Positions 16,891 to 24,975 of a stretch of 64,000 nucleotides of DNA are shown in pieces (the first letter of the stretch is position 1; the number at the start of each line of letters is the position of its first letter). A program made the position numbers and the translations under genes. Source of the stretch: Ruficoccus amylovorans (GTDB lineage Bacteria > Verrucomicrobiota > Verrucomicrobiia > Opitutales > Cerasicoccaceae); assembly GCF_014230085.1 (NCBI RefSeq), contig NZ_JACHVB010000014.1, positions 186,001 through 250,000 of the forward strand. Reading direction: 5' to 3'. Below the pieces are notes generated by a model that did no database searches, was not told where the DNA came from, and worked only from the letters and a program-made list of their open reading frames with translations.

Positions 16891-19458
16891 TCATTTCCCC
16901 CGGGTGTAGTCCGGTCCGAGGGAGCGGTTGACCATGTCCGTGGCCTTGCTGTGGAACTTGGCGCGGGCTTCGATCATGCGGTGGAGCTGGACTTTGAAAA
17001 TGTCCAGACCGATCATCCAGGCGAGGTTGTAGAGCCAGACCAGGCCGATCCATTTCCACGGCAGCGGGGGCATCAGCCCGAGCCCGAAGGCGCAGATAAG
17101 GACCGCCACGACCTGCGTGGCCACGATGGCGCCCAGTAGTTGCCAGGAGGGCAGGGGCGGGCGGAAAAAGGGCTTGTCCGTGCGGGTGAGGAAGAGTAAC
17201 AGGTGCCCGGCCACGACCAGTTGCAGGAAGAGCATCGTCTGGAGGTGTTTCGGATCGTTGGACAGCCCGAAGTAGTCCATCCCCAGCCATTGCAGCCCGA
17301 AGGTCTGTACGACCGAAAACGCCCCCAGCGCCGAGGACACGGCGATGACCCGGGGCATGTTCCAGCGCACGGGCTTGGGGTCGATACGGGTGTTGTCGTA
17401 GGCGATGGTCATGATCGGGATGTCGTCGAGCAGGGCGAGCAGGATGATCATGATCGGGGTCAGCGGGTAAAAATGCTGCCCGGCCACGACGGGGAAAAAC
17501 AGCATCGAGAGCACGACGAAGAACATGATGTCGATGGTCATGGCGATGCGGTAGATGGTGTAGCTCATCATGCGCTCGAAGATCTGGCGCGACAGCTCCA
17601 CCGCCTTGATAATGACGGACAACCCAGGTTGCGTCAGAATGAGCGCGGCGGCCCCGCGGGCGGCGTCGGTCGCCCCGGAGACGGCGATCCCCACGTCGGC
17701 CTGTTTGAGCGCGGGGGCGTCGTTGACCCCGTCGCCGGTCATGCCAACGAGGTGCCCCCGGTCCTGCAGCGCCTTGACGATGCCGTACTTATGCTCGGGA
17801 AAGACCTCGGCGAAGCCCTCGGCCCGCTCGATGGCGGCTCCGGTGTCCGGCGAACTGTGGGCCATGTCCGCCCCGTCCTGAAAGAACTTTCCCGCCGGGA
17901 CAATGTGTGTGCCCATGCCGAGTTGGCCGGAGATTTCAGCGGCGATGGCGGCGTTATCGCCGGTGACCATTTTGACCTCGATGCCCCGGGCGCGGGCGTC
18001 GGCGATAGTCTGGGCGGAGTCTTCGCGCGGTGGGTCGAAGAGTGAAAGAATGCCCAGAAAACTCCACTGCCCGCCGCTCTGGCGGGCCACGCCGAGTGTG
18101 CGGTAGCCCTTTTGCGCGTAGGCAAGCACGTCGGCCTCGGCCTTCTGGCGGGTGGGGGTGTCGAGTGCGCACAGGTCGAAGATCACCTGCGGCGCGCCCT
18201 TGGTGAAGGCCAGTTGCGCCCCGGTTGCGGGGGCAGCGGACGGGGTGCTTGCGGCGGGATTGCCGTCGCAGGTGACGGTGGCCTCCGTGCGTTTGCTGAC
18301 CGGGTCGAAGGGGGTGAAATTGACCAACTTGTAAGCACTGAGCGCGGAGCGGTCGGCCAGCCCCGCGAACACGGCCAGATCGATGGCGTCGTTGTTCTCC
18401 TCCTTGGAGGCGAGGGCTCCGGCGAGGATCAGCTCCTGGGCGTCTTTGGCCGCGTAGAGAACCGGCTCGCCCAGGGTGATTTTGTTCTGGGTGAGGGTGC
18501 CGGTCTTGTCGGAGCAGAGGATGTCGATCCCGGCCATTTCCTCAATGGCCTGGAGGCGCGAGACAATGGCCTTTTGGCGGGAGAGGGCGAGCGCACCGAG
18601 CGCCATCGTGACCGAGAGCACGGCGGGCATGGCCACGGGGATCGAGGCCACGGCCAGGATGAGCACGAACTGGAGCACGTCGAGGAAGTGGTCCCCGCGG
18701 TGCAGTTGCACGGCCACGAGCAGCACGCAGAGCACGAGCGCGACCACGATGAGGAAGTTGCCGATGTGCAGGACGGCTTTCTGGAAATGGCTGACCGCGC
18801 CCGCGGTTTCGACGAGCTTGGCCGTCTTGGCGAAAAAGGTCTGCCCGGCGGTGGCGTTGACCAGGCCGACCATTTCCCCTTGCTTGGCAATAGAGCCGGA
18901 GTAGGCGATCTGTCCGATTTTTTTGCTCACCGGGAGAGATTCTCCGGTGAGGGCGGCCTGGTCGATACTCAGGTACTCGCCCTCAATCAGCTTGGTATCG
19001 GCGGGGACGACATCGCCCAGGCGGATGCGGATGACATCGCCGGGGACCAGTTCGCGGGCGGGGATCTCCTTCCACGCGCCGTCGCGGCGCACGCGGGCTT
19101 TGAGCGCGAGCTGGGCCTTGAGCGCGTCGAGGGCGTCGGAGGCCTTGTATTCCTGCCAGAAGCCGATCCCGGCGTTGATCAGGAGCAGGGCCAGGATGAT
19201 GATGAAGTCCATCCAGTCACGGTTGATGACCGAGAGGACGGCGGCGATTTCGATCATCCAGGGGATCGGCCCCCAGAAGTACCCGAAGAGCATTTTCCAG
19301 CGGCTGTTTTTTTCTACTGTCAGCTCGTTGGGGCCGTTGGTTTGCAGACGCTGGGCGGCCTCCTGCGAGGAGAGCCCCTCCGGCGAGCTTTGCAGCTTTT
19401 GAAACAGTTCCTGGACCGACATCGGCTCGGCCTGTTTGGCATCCACGACTTCAACCAT
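16891..19458 (-). CDS. P3A-type plasma-membrane proton-translocating ATPase
   Basis: An 855-residue P-type ATPase. Actuator-domain TGES lies at 171-174, the phosphorylated Asp is Asp317 in CSDKTGTLTQ, and the hinge TGDGVNDAPALKQADVG is present. The fourth membrane helix reads ASIPVAMPAVLSVTMALG, and the pair DDIPIMTIAYDNTR near the sixth helix is typical of the H+-ATPase subfamily (plants, fungi, some bacteria and archaea). It lacks the heavy-metal CPC motif and N-terminal metal-binding domains and is too different for Ca2+ or Mg2+ pumps. Expected role: ATP-driven proton export for pH control or membrane energisation. The gene is divergent from hpt across about 260 nt. Confidence 0.9.
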   Translation of the reverse strand: MVEVVDAKQAEPMSVQELFQKLQSSPEGLSSQEAAQRLQTNGPNELTVEKNSRWKMLFGYFWGPIPWMIEIAAVLSVINRDWMDFIIILALLLINAGIGFWQEYKASDALDALKAQLALKARVRRDGAWKEIPARELVPGDVIRIRLGDVVPADTKLIEGEYLSIDQAALTGESLPVSKKIGQIAYSGSIAKQGEMVGLVNATAGQTFFAKTAKLVETAGAVSHFQKAVLHIGNFLIVVALVLCVLLVAVQLHRGDHFLDVLQFVLILAVASIPVAMPAVLSVTMALGALALSRQKAIVSRLQAIEEMAGIDILCSDKTGTLTQNKITLGEPVLYAAKDAQELILAGALASKEENNDAIDLAVFAGLADRSALSAYKLVNFTPFDPVSKRTEATVTCDGNPAASTPSAAPATGAQLAFTKGAPQVIFDLCALDTPTRQKAEADVLAYAQKGYRTLGVARQSGGQWSFLGILSLFDPPREDSAQTIADARARGIEVKMVTGDNAAIAAEISGQLGMGTHIVPAGKFFQDGADMAHSSPDTGAAIERAEGFAEVFPEHKYGIVKALQDRGHLVGMTGDGVNDAPALKQADVGIAVSGATDAARGAAALILTQPGLSVIIKAVELSRQIFERMMSYTIYRIAMTIDIMFFVVLSMLFFPVVAGQHFYPLTPIMIILLALLDDIPIMTIAYDNTRIDPKPVRWNMPRVIAVSSALGAFSVVQTFGLQWLGMDYFGLSNDPKHLQTMLFLQLVVAGHLLLFLTRTDKPFFRPPLPSWQLLGAIVATQVVAVLICAFGLGLMPPLPWKWIGLVWLYNLAWMIGLDIFKVQLHRMIEARAKFHSKATDMVNRSLGPDYTRGK

Positions 19459-19717
19459 TTCACGCCTTTCTCTGAGGGTGGGATAAACAAGGGGGTTCTA
19501 TGTGGAAAAAATAACGCTAACGTGCCTGTGCGTCACGGTTAAAAACACCGGAATGATCGATTATCCGTGAAAAAACGAGGGTTCGCGGGCGAAGTTACTG
19601 TGTGCGATCAATCGGAAACCATTGACAGCAGTAGGCGTTTTTAACAGGGTTCAATGTTTGTCACGGGCCGCCAACGGCATAAAGTTTGCTGTGCGCCTGA
19701 GTCAAATTGAGCAGGAT

Positions 19718-20290
19718 ATGTTGAGCACTATGGAGAACGATCTGGCCCGGATACTGGTCAGTGAAGAAGACATCCGCACCCGCATCCGGGAACTGGGCGT
19801 GGAAATCACGGATACGTACCGCAGACTGGGGGCCGAGGAAATCGCCGTCATCTGCGTTACCAACGGCTCCATCATGTTTGCGGCCGACCTGCTGCGGCAG
19901 ATCGACCTCTACGCGCAGCTCGACTGCATCCGCGTCTGCTCCTACCAGGACGACATCAAGCCCGTTTCCGTGCCCGAGATCGTGGATAATATCCGGCTCG
20001 ACATCAGCGGGCAGCACGTCCTGCTCATCGACGACATCCTCGACACCGGGCGCACGCTCGAGCGCATCGTCCAGGTGCTCAAGGGCTTCCGCCCCCACAG
20101 CCTGCGTACCTGCGTGCTGCTGGACAAGGAAGGCCGCCGCGAAGTCGGCCACGAACCGAATTTCGCCGGGTTCACCATCCCGAACGAGTTTGTTGTTGGC
20201 TACGGTCTGGACTTCGCCGAGCGCTACCGCAACCTCGGATGCATTGGCATCCTCAAGCCCGAACTGCAAAACCCGCCCGAGTGGCATTAA
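19718..20290 (+). CDS. hpt: Hypoxanthine phosphoribosyltransferase
   Basis: A 190-residue purine-salvage enzyme that converts hypoxanthine or guanine plus PRPP to IMP or GMP. The PRPP loop [14 protein letters not shown] is present, as is the base-recognition segment [20 protein letters not shown] near the C-terminus. The frame is open further upstream (to a TTG at 19622), but family members begin close to [18 protein letters not shown] at 19718 or 19730 are both possible: an AGGA at 19713-19716 is very close to the first and rather far from the second. A TTGACA at 19622-19627 could be a -35 box, with no good -10. sufE follows 67 nt downstream. Confidence 0.9.
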   Translation: MLSTMENDLARILVSEEDIRTRIRELGVEITDTYRRLGAEEIAVICVTNGSIMFAADLLRQIDLYAQLDCIRVCSYQDDIKPVSVPEIVDNIRLDISGQHVLLIDDILDTGRTLERIVQVLKGFRPHSLRTCVLLDKEGRREVGHEPNFAGFTIPNEFVVGYGLDFAERYRNLGCIGILKPELQNPPEWH

Positions 20291-20357
20291 TCGCGGTCGC
20301 GGTTTGCCAATACCCTCTGAAACTGGTATGGCTTTCGCAGGTTTCAAAAGTACAAGC

Positions 20358-20795
20358 ATGACACTGGCAGATAAAAAACAGGAATTGATCGAAGAACTGA
20401 CGATCATCGAGGATCCGCAGGAGCGTTTCGCGTACATTATTGACCGGGCCCGCGCGTTGCCAGCGCTTCCGGCTGAATACCAGATCGAGACCTTCCGGAT
20501 TGAGGGCTGCCAGTCGAATCTCTGGCTTGTCCCGAGTTTCGAGAACGGGCTGTGCCACTTCCGCGTAGACTCCGACGCCGTCATCACCAAGGGCGTGGCC
20601 GGGCTGCTGACCGAACTCTACAGCGACTGCCCGCCGGAGGAAATTCTCCAGCACGAGCCGACCTTCCTGGCCGAAGTCGGGGTCAACCAGCACCTGACCC
20701 CGAATCGCCGCAACGGCCTGAGCAATGTCTGGAAGACGATCAAGGCCTACGCCGAGCTATGTCTGAGGAATCAGGCCAGCCAGGTGGAGAAGTAA
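20358..20795 (+). CDS. sufE: SufE-like cysteine desulfurase sulfur acceptor
   Basis: A 145-residue protein that takes persulfide sulfur from a SufS-type cysteine desulfurase for Fe-S cluster assembly. The N-terminus (MTLADKKQELIEELTIIEDPQERFAYIIDRA) is typical, and the acceptor Cys51 lies in EGCQSNLWL, the same position as in E. coli SufE. The C-terminal helix pattern (LTPNRRNGLSNVWKTIKAYA) also fits. An in-frame ATG at 20328 would add ten residues, but the family normally starts at the ATG chosen. No sufS or other suf gene is in the window; it follows hpt on the same strand. Confidence 0.92.
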   Translation: MTLADKKQELIEELTIIEDPQERFAYIIDRARALPALPAEYQIETFRIEGCQSNLWLVPSFENGLCHFRVDSDAVITKGVAGLLTELYSDCPPEEILQHEPTFLAEVGVNQHLTPNRRNGLSNVWKTIKAYAELCLRNQASQVEK

Positions 20796-20838
20796 AACCC
20801 TGGCGTGCAATCAGGGGTATGCCTCCGCGCGATTAAGT

Positions 20839-20877
20839 GGAATATCCCCGGGCCTTTGGGCTCTAAGGGGTATATTC
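20839..20877. promoter_or_regulatory. Inverted repeat between sufE and the response regulator gene
   Basis: GAATATCCCC at 20840-20849 faces GGGGTATATTC at 20867-20877 across a 17-nt G/C-rich loop; one extra T interrupts the right arm. No T-run follows, so it is not a standard terminator. It could be a regulator binding site or a leader hairpin for the gene that starts at 20960. Confidence 0.4.
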
Positions 20878-20959
20878 AACTCTTAAGAAAAGTGTAAAAA
20901 TCGCGATAGGAAAGATGTAAGCGTTCCTGTCGAGCACCTTTTTAGAAAGACATTTAGTC

Positions 20960-21556
20960 ATGAGCGGAATCCAAGTCCTGATCGCTGAAGACGATTTCAT
21001 TTCCCGCAAGCTGCTTGAAGCCAATCTGTCGCAAATGGGCTATGGTGTGTCCATCGCCGAGAATGGGGAAGATGCCTGGCAGCAGTTCAATGCCCAGCCT
21101 ACCCGTATTGTCGTGAGCGACTGGCTCATGCCCGGCATGGATGGGCTGGAGCTGTGCCAGAAAATCCGTGCCCGCGAGAACACCGACTACACCTACTTCA
21201 TCATGCTCACCGCGAACATCGGCGAGGATGAAAACTACTTCATGGCGATGGACAGCGGGGTGGATGACTTTCTGACCAAGCCTCTGGACCGCAATCAGTT
21301 GCAGATCCGACTAAGGGTCGCTGAGCGCATCCTGCGCAGCACCTCGCGCATCCAGTCCCTCGAAACCATGCTCACGATCTGCGCCTATACCAAGCGGATC
21401 AACTTTCCCGAAGAGGGCTGGCAGACGATTGAGGACTTTTTGTGCAATCACTTTGGCATCCAACTCTCGCACGGGGTCGATCCCGGCTATTACGAGACCC
21501 ATATCAAACCGGAACTGGCCCGTCTGACCGCCAAGCACGCCGGCACCGGAAAGTGA
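20960..21556 (+). CDS. Response regulator receiver protein with degenerate C-terminal domain
   Basis: A 198-residue cytoplasmic protein. Residues 1-120 form a receiver domain: acidic pair Asp11/Asp12, phospho-acceptor Asp54 in VVSDWLMPGMDG, Thr84 and Lys107 in LTKPLD. After a helical linker (residues 122-135) comes a region reading LTICAYTKRINFPEEGWQTIEDFL...LSHGVDPGYY. It matches the pattern of the small ICAxCKKIR...SHGxCPxC domain often fused to receivers and sensor kinases, but only the first Cys is kept (Thr and Asp replace the others). There is no DNA-binding or enzymatic output domain, so it probably acts through protein contacts. No partner kinase gene is nearby. Confidence 0.85.
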   Translation: MSGIQVLIAEDDFISRKLLEANLSQMGYGVSIAENGEDAWQQFNAQPTRIVVSDWLMPGMDGLELCQKIRARENTDYTYFIMLTANIGEDENYFMAMDSGVDDFLTKPLDRNQLQIRLRVAERILRSTSRIQSLETMLTICAYTKRINFPEEGWQTIEDFLCNHFGIQLSHGVDPGYYETHIKPELARLTAKHAGTGK

Positions 21557-21590
21557 TCCCGTTTCTCAGTCGGGATGCTAATGAGATTCG

Positions 21591-21671
21591 GATTTAACAG
21601 GAAGGCCGGAAAGGGCATAAAGAAGTGTCAAAATGCAAATTTTCCGCGCTTTCCGACCTTCCTGTTAAATC
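21591..21671. repeat. Palindromic intergenic repeat, family A (copy 3, near perfect)
   Basis: The left arm 21591-21613 and right arm 21649-21671 are reverse complements with one mismatch in 23. The left arm starts GATTTAACAGGAAGGCC and the right arm ends CCTTCCTGTTAAATC. It lies between the convergent response regulator and DUF971 genes and could also serve as a two-way transcription stop. Confidence 0.85.
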
Positions 21672-21699
21672 CTGTCTTATTTCCAGGTGAATAGCGGTA

Positions 21700-22014
21700 T
21701 TAGATGTCCTGCTGGGCGTCGCCGAGCTTGCGCAGGGTGTCCCAGGCGTAGATGCCGGTGTTGTGGCCGTCGCTGAAAGTGAAGACCACGGCGTAGTTGC
21801 CCGCGTATTTCCACCCGTCCACGGTGACGCCGGGGAATTCACGGGAGCCTTTGCCGCCGTACTGGTTGCCGAAGATGTCCTTTTCGCCGATGTTTTCGGC
21901 GCTGGGCGAGTGTGCGCGCAGGTACTCCGGGTCGAAGTAGTCTTCGCGGCCGTCGGGCCAGCGGATGGCGATTTCCTTGCCGATCAACTGAATGTCTTCG
22001 GGGGGCGGTGTCAT
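21700..22014 (-). CDS. DUF971 (gamma-butyrobetaine hydroxylase-like N-terminal) protein
   Basis: A 104-residue soluble protein. The order IQLIGKEIAIRWPDGREDYFDPEYLRAHSPSAE, then FPGVTVDGWKYAGNYAVVFTFSDGHNTGIYAWDTLR, is that of the small DUF971 domain, which also occurs as the N-terminal part of gamma-butyrobetaine hydroxylases. Stand-alone bacterial versions are often linked with Fe-S cluster or Mrp-type proteins; here sufE lies about 1 kb away, which may be chance. It is downstream of shc on the same strand with a 122-nt gap. Confidence 0.85.
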   Translation of the reverse strand: MTPPPEDIQLIGKEIAIRWPDGREDYFDPEYLRAHSPSAENIGEKDIFGNQYGGKGSREFPGVTVDGWKYAGNYAVVFTFSDGHNTGIYAWDTLRKLGDAQQDI

Positions 22015-22136
22015 GGCTCAACCTTGCGTTATGTCCCTGCGCCTGCGCAAGCCATAACCCTTTCCAAATCGATCCCGCCCTGACTTCGGGGTAGAGCGAA
22101 ATCGGCTCAAACGCCGGGTGTTTGGGCCCAGCGTGC

Positions 22137-24215
22137 TTACGCGCTGGCGAAGTGCTTGCGGGCGCGGGCCATGGCCATGAGGGGGAAGTAGTGCCGGTAC
22201 ATGTTGTAGTTGATCATGAACCCGCGGGCCAGCTCGCGGCCTTGGGAGAGGGCCTCGGTGTTGCCTTGGAGGGCGATGCGCTCGCCCACGCCGTAGCCGG
22301 GGAAGCCCGTGCCGGTGTATTCCTTTTGCTCCCAGGTGCCGTTTTTCTGGGTGCGGATGAGGTAATCGAGGCCGCGCTGGATGGACTCGTCGTAGTCGTG
22401 AGTGTTCATGGCCAGCAGGGCCATGAGCGCCCAGCCCGTCTGGCTCGGCGTGCTCGGGCCGACGCCTCGCAGGGCGTCGTCCATGTACGAGCCGCAGGTC
22501 TCGCCCCAGCCGCCGTCCTCGTTCTGCTTGTCGAGGAGCCATTGGCCGCACTTGCGGATGCGCGGGTCGCTCATGTCGAAGCCGACCGCCTGCAAACCGG
22601 GCAACACCAGCCCGGTGCCGTAAATGTAGTTTACGCCCCAGCGCCCGAACCACGGGCCTTCGGGCTCCTGCTCGGACATGATGTAGTCCACGGCCCGCTT
22701 GACGGCGGGGTCGGACATGTCGTAGCCCATCAAGCCGAGGGCTTCGAGCTTGTGGCCGGTGAGGTCGGCGCTGGGCGGGTCGAGGACTTCGCCGAAGTCG
22801 CAGAAGGGGATCTGGGTCAGGGCCTTGGTGTGGTTGTCCTTGTCGAACGCGCCCCAGCCGCCGTTACTGGACTGCATGGCACGTAGCCACTTCTCGGCCC
22901 GGGCGAAGGCGCGGGTGATGCGCTTCTGGTAGCGTTCGGGGGCGATCTGACGCATCTGGCAGAGCACGGTCAAGGCCACGGCGGTGTCGTCCAGGTCCGG
23001 GTAAAAAGTGTTGGCCCGCTCGAAGGCCCAGCCGCCACACTCGACGTCCTTGACCGTCATGGCCCAGTCGCCCTTGGTCAGGATTTGCTTGTCGAGGATG
23101 TACTCCAGGGCGGGCTCGAACTGCGGGAAGCTCTCCCAGGTCGCGCCGGTGTCGAGGATGGCCTGCATGGCCAGCAGGGTGTCCCAGATTGGGGATTCGC
23201 TGGCCTGGATGAAGATCATGTCGTCGCGCTCGTAGGACCAGTGGTTGTTCCAGGCGTTGATCCCGGCGGCCACGACGGGGTGCTCGGGGTGGTAGCCCTC
23301 GACGTGGAGCGCGAGCAGGGCGTAAATCCACGGCGGCTGGATACCACCCCAGGCCCCGTCGGCGTCCTGGTGCCTGATGATCCACTCCAGCGCGAGCTTG
23401 ATGGATTTTTCCCGTCCGGGTTTCCAGGGGAGCTTTTGCCAGAGGTGGAGCGCCTTGTCGGCGGTGCGGAAAAAGGTCGGCCAGAAGCCCTCCAGCCGCC
23501 GGGGGAAGGAGAAGTCGAAGTTCTCGCGTCCGTGCGGGTAAAGCTCGTCCAGGCGGCGGTCTGGGGGGAGGGCAACGACGGGGCGGCGGGCCGATACGAT
23601 GCTCATCGACATGAACGTGGCGCGTGCCCAGGAGGCGAACTGGTAGATGTTGAACGGGGCCCAGGTCGGGATGCGCCCGATTTCCGGCGGGATGATGGGC
23701 AGGGTGTCCCAGGGCCACTCGCCGATGGTGGCGAGCCAGAAGCGGGTGAACATGCGGGCCTTGGCCAGCCCGCCGTGGGCGAAGATCCACTCACGGGCGC
23801 GGCGGACGGGTTCCTCGTCGGGGCCGAGCCCCGCGCTGCGCAGGGCGGCGTAGCATTCGATAGTGGTGTTGATGTCACCCAGTTCGGCGTCGTGATAAAT
23901 GTCCCACGAGCCGTCCTCGCGCTGCTTGTGGATGATGCCCTTGATGATCTTGTCGTACTTGGGGTCGTCGGTGCGCCCGAGGAAGTGCATGGCCAACACC
24001 CACTGGGCCTCCATGCAGCAGTTGGATTCGAGGATGTCGTTCCAGGAGCCGTCGGGCTTCTGGTTGCGGGCCAGCCAGTCGAGCGCGCCCTGGATGCTCT
24101 GGTCGAGCGTGAGAGTCTGGTAATGGCTGGCCGGGACGGGAAGCAGCTTGGGCGCGTCCCCGGCGATCAGCTTGGTCGGCCGGGCGGAGGCGCTGTCTGT
24201 GGGCTTGGGTGTCAT
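22137..24215 (-). CDS. shc: Squalene-hopene cyclase
   Basis: A 692-residue membrane-associated cyclase that folds squalene into hopene, the first step of hopanoid synthesis. The protonating motif DLDD lies at 407-410 (FYPDLDDTAVAL). Several QW repeats are visible: QKPDGSW (52-58), QREDGSW (98-104), QDADGAWGG (283-291), QSSNGGWGAF and QNEDGGWGE. The region WAPFNIYQFASWAR and the C-terminal GTGFPGYGVGERI are also family marks. The ATG at 24215 gives a normal-length N-terminus. No hpn genes for squalene or later hopanoid steps are present here. The TetR gene lies 73 nt upstream on the same strand, so the two are probably co-transcribed and jointly controlled. Confidence 0.95.
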   Translation of the reverse strand: MTPKPTDSASARPTKLIAGDAPKLLPVPASHYQTLTLDQSIQGALDWLARNQKPDGSWNDILESNCCMEAQWVLAMHFLGRTDDPKYDKIIKGIIHKQREDGSWDIYHDAELGDINTTIECYAALRSAGLGPDEEPVRRAREWIFAHGGLAKARMFTRFWLATIGEWPWDTLPIIPPEIGRIPTWAPFNIYQFASWARATFMSMSIVSARRPVVALPPDRRLDELYPHGRENFDFSFPRRLEGFWPTFFRTADKALHLWQKLPWKPGREKSIKLALEWIIRHQDADGAWGGIQPPWIYALLALHVEGYHPEHPVVAAGINAWNNHWSYERDDMIFIQASESPIWDTLLAMQAILDTGATWESFPQFEPALEYILDKQILTKGDWAMTVKDVECGGWAFERANTFYPDLDDTAVALTVLCQMRQIAPERYQKRITRAFARAEKWLRAMQSSNGGWGAFDKDNHTKALTQIPFCDFGEVLDPPSADLTGHKLEALGLMGYDMSDPAVKRAVDYIMSEQEPEGPWFGRWGVNYIYGTGLVLPGLQAVGFDMSDPRIRKCGQWLLDKQNEDGGWGETCGSYMDDALRGVGPSTPSQTGWALMALLAMNTHDYDESIQRGLDYLIRTQKNGTWEQKEYTGTGFPGYGVGERIALQGNTEALSQGRELARGFMINYNMYRHYFPLMAMARARKHFASA

Positions 24216-24288
24216 CGTTGTTTCTGGCGGTTGTAGCTTTAAAGTTAAAAAAAGGTGGTCCGGGCTTGGCGATAAAAGGGAGCCGGGC

Positions 24289-24867
24289 CTAGCGGGCCTG
24301 GGCGTCTGCGGTGAGCGGTTCCGGCGGACGGGTGGGGAGACTGTCCCGGATGTCGGAGTAAAGGGCCTCCCATTCGGGGTCTTTCATCTTCATAAAGCCG
24401 AAGGTGCGCAACACAAAGGCTCCCTCCATCGCCATAAAGGCCAGGCGGGCCTGACGCCCCTCCGGCGTTGCAAGGTCGAGGTGCGAAAGGTGCTCGTGGT
24501 ACCAGGCGCGGACAAACTCCATGTGGTCGGGGCTTTGCAGGAGCATGGCCATGAGTCCGGCGGCGCGGGCGTAGGAGTGCTTGTTGGTCTGGGCGGTAGC
24601 CTCGACGTAGCCGACGATGGCGGCGACCGGGTCGTCGGTCTGGCGGGTGCGCTCGTCGATCTCCGCCTGGAAATCGTGGCACCAGCGCTCGACCATGGCG
24701 TCTATCAGACCCTTTTTCGTCCCGAAGCAGTACTGCACGCCGCCCTTGGTGATGCCGACGGCCCGTGCCACCGCGTCGATGGTCAACTCGGCGGCCCCGC
24801 GCTCCAGCACGATGCGTTCGGCGGCGTCGAGTACCTGATTGCGGTCAATGTGTTGCGGGCGGCCCAT
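24289..24867 (-). CDS. TetR/AcrR-family transcriptional regulator
   Basis: A 192-residue repressor-type protein. The N-terminal helix-turn-helix can be read at about residues 10-55 (LDAAERIVLERGAAELTIDAVARAVGITKGGVQYCFGTKKGLIDAM). The rest is a helical ligand-binding and dimerisation domain of unknown ligand. It starts 109 nt from the divergent kup start and lies directly upstream of shc. A perfect 12-bp palindrome 11-22 nt before its start codon is a likely self-operator, so the protein probably represses its own operon (tetR-shc) and perhaps kup. A membrane-lipid-related ligand is possible but is inference. Confidence 0.9.
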   Translation of the reverse strand: MGRPQHIDRNQVLDAAERIVLERGAAELTIDAVARAVGITKGGVQYCFGTKKGLIDAMVERWCHDFQAEIDERTRQTDDPVAAIVGYVEATAQTNKHSYARAAGLMAMLLQSPDHMEFVRAWYHEHLSHLDLATPEGRQARLAFMAMEGAFVLRTFGFMKMKDPEWEALYSDIRDSLPTRPPEPLTADAQAR

Positions 24868-24877
24868 CTTTTATTCC

Positions 24878-24889
24878 ATACGTACGTAT
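24878..24889. promoter_or_regulatory. Candidate TetR operator palindrome
   Basis: ATACGTACGTAT is a perfect 12-nt palindrome in the spacer between the divergent tetR and kup genes. It is flanked by a wider CCATA...TATGG pair (24876-24880 and 24893-24898). Size, symmetry and position match operators of autoregulated TetR proteins; binding is inferred. Confidence 0.55.
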
Positions 24890-24975
24890 TTATATGGAGG
24901 GTGCGGTCAAGCGCTATTTTTTTCAAGGGCGGTGCGAGGGCTGGAATCGGGGACCGGTCGGAAGGGAGGGTGAGC

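Noticed and set aside
19622-19717. TTG start for hpt at 19622
   Set aside because: The extra 32 residues are unlike the family, and the TTG is part of a possible -35 box.
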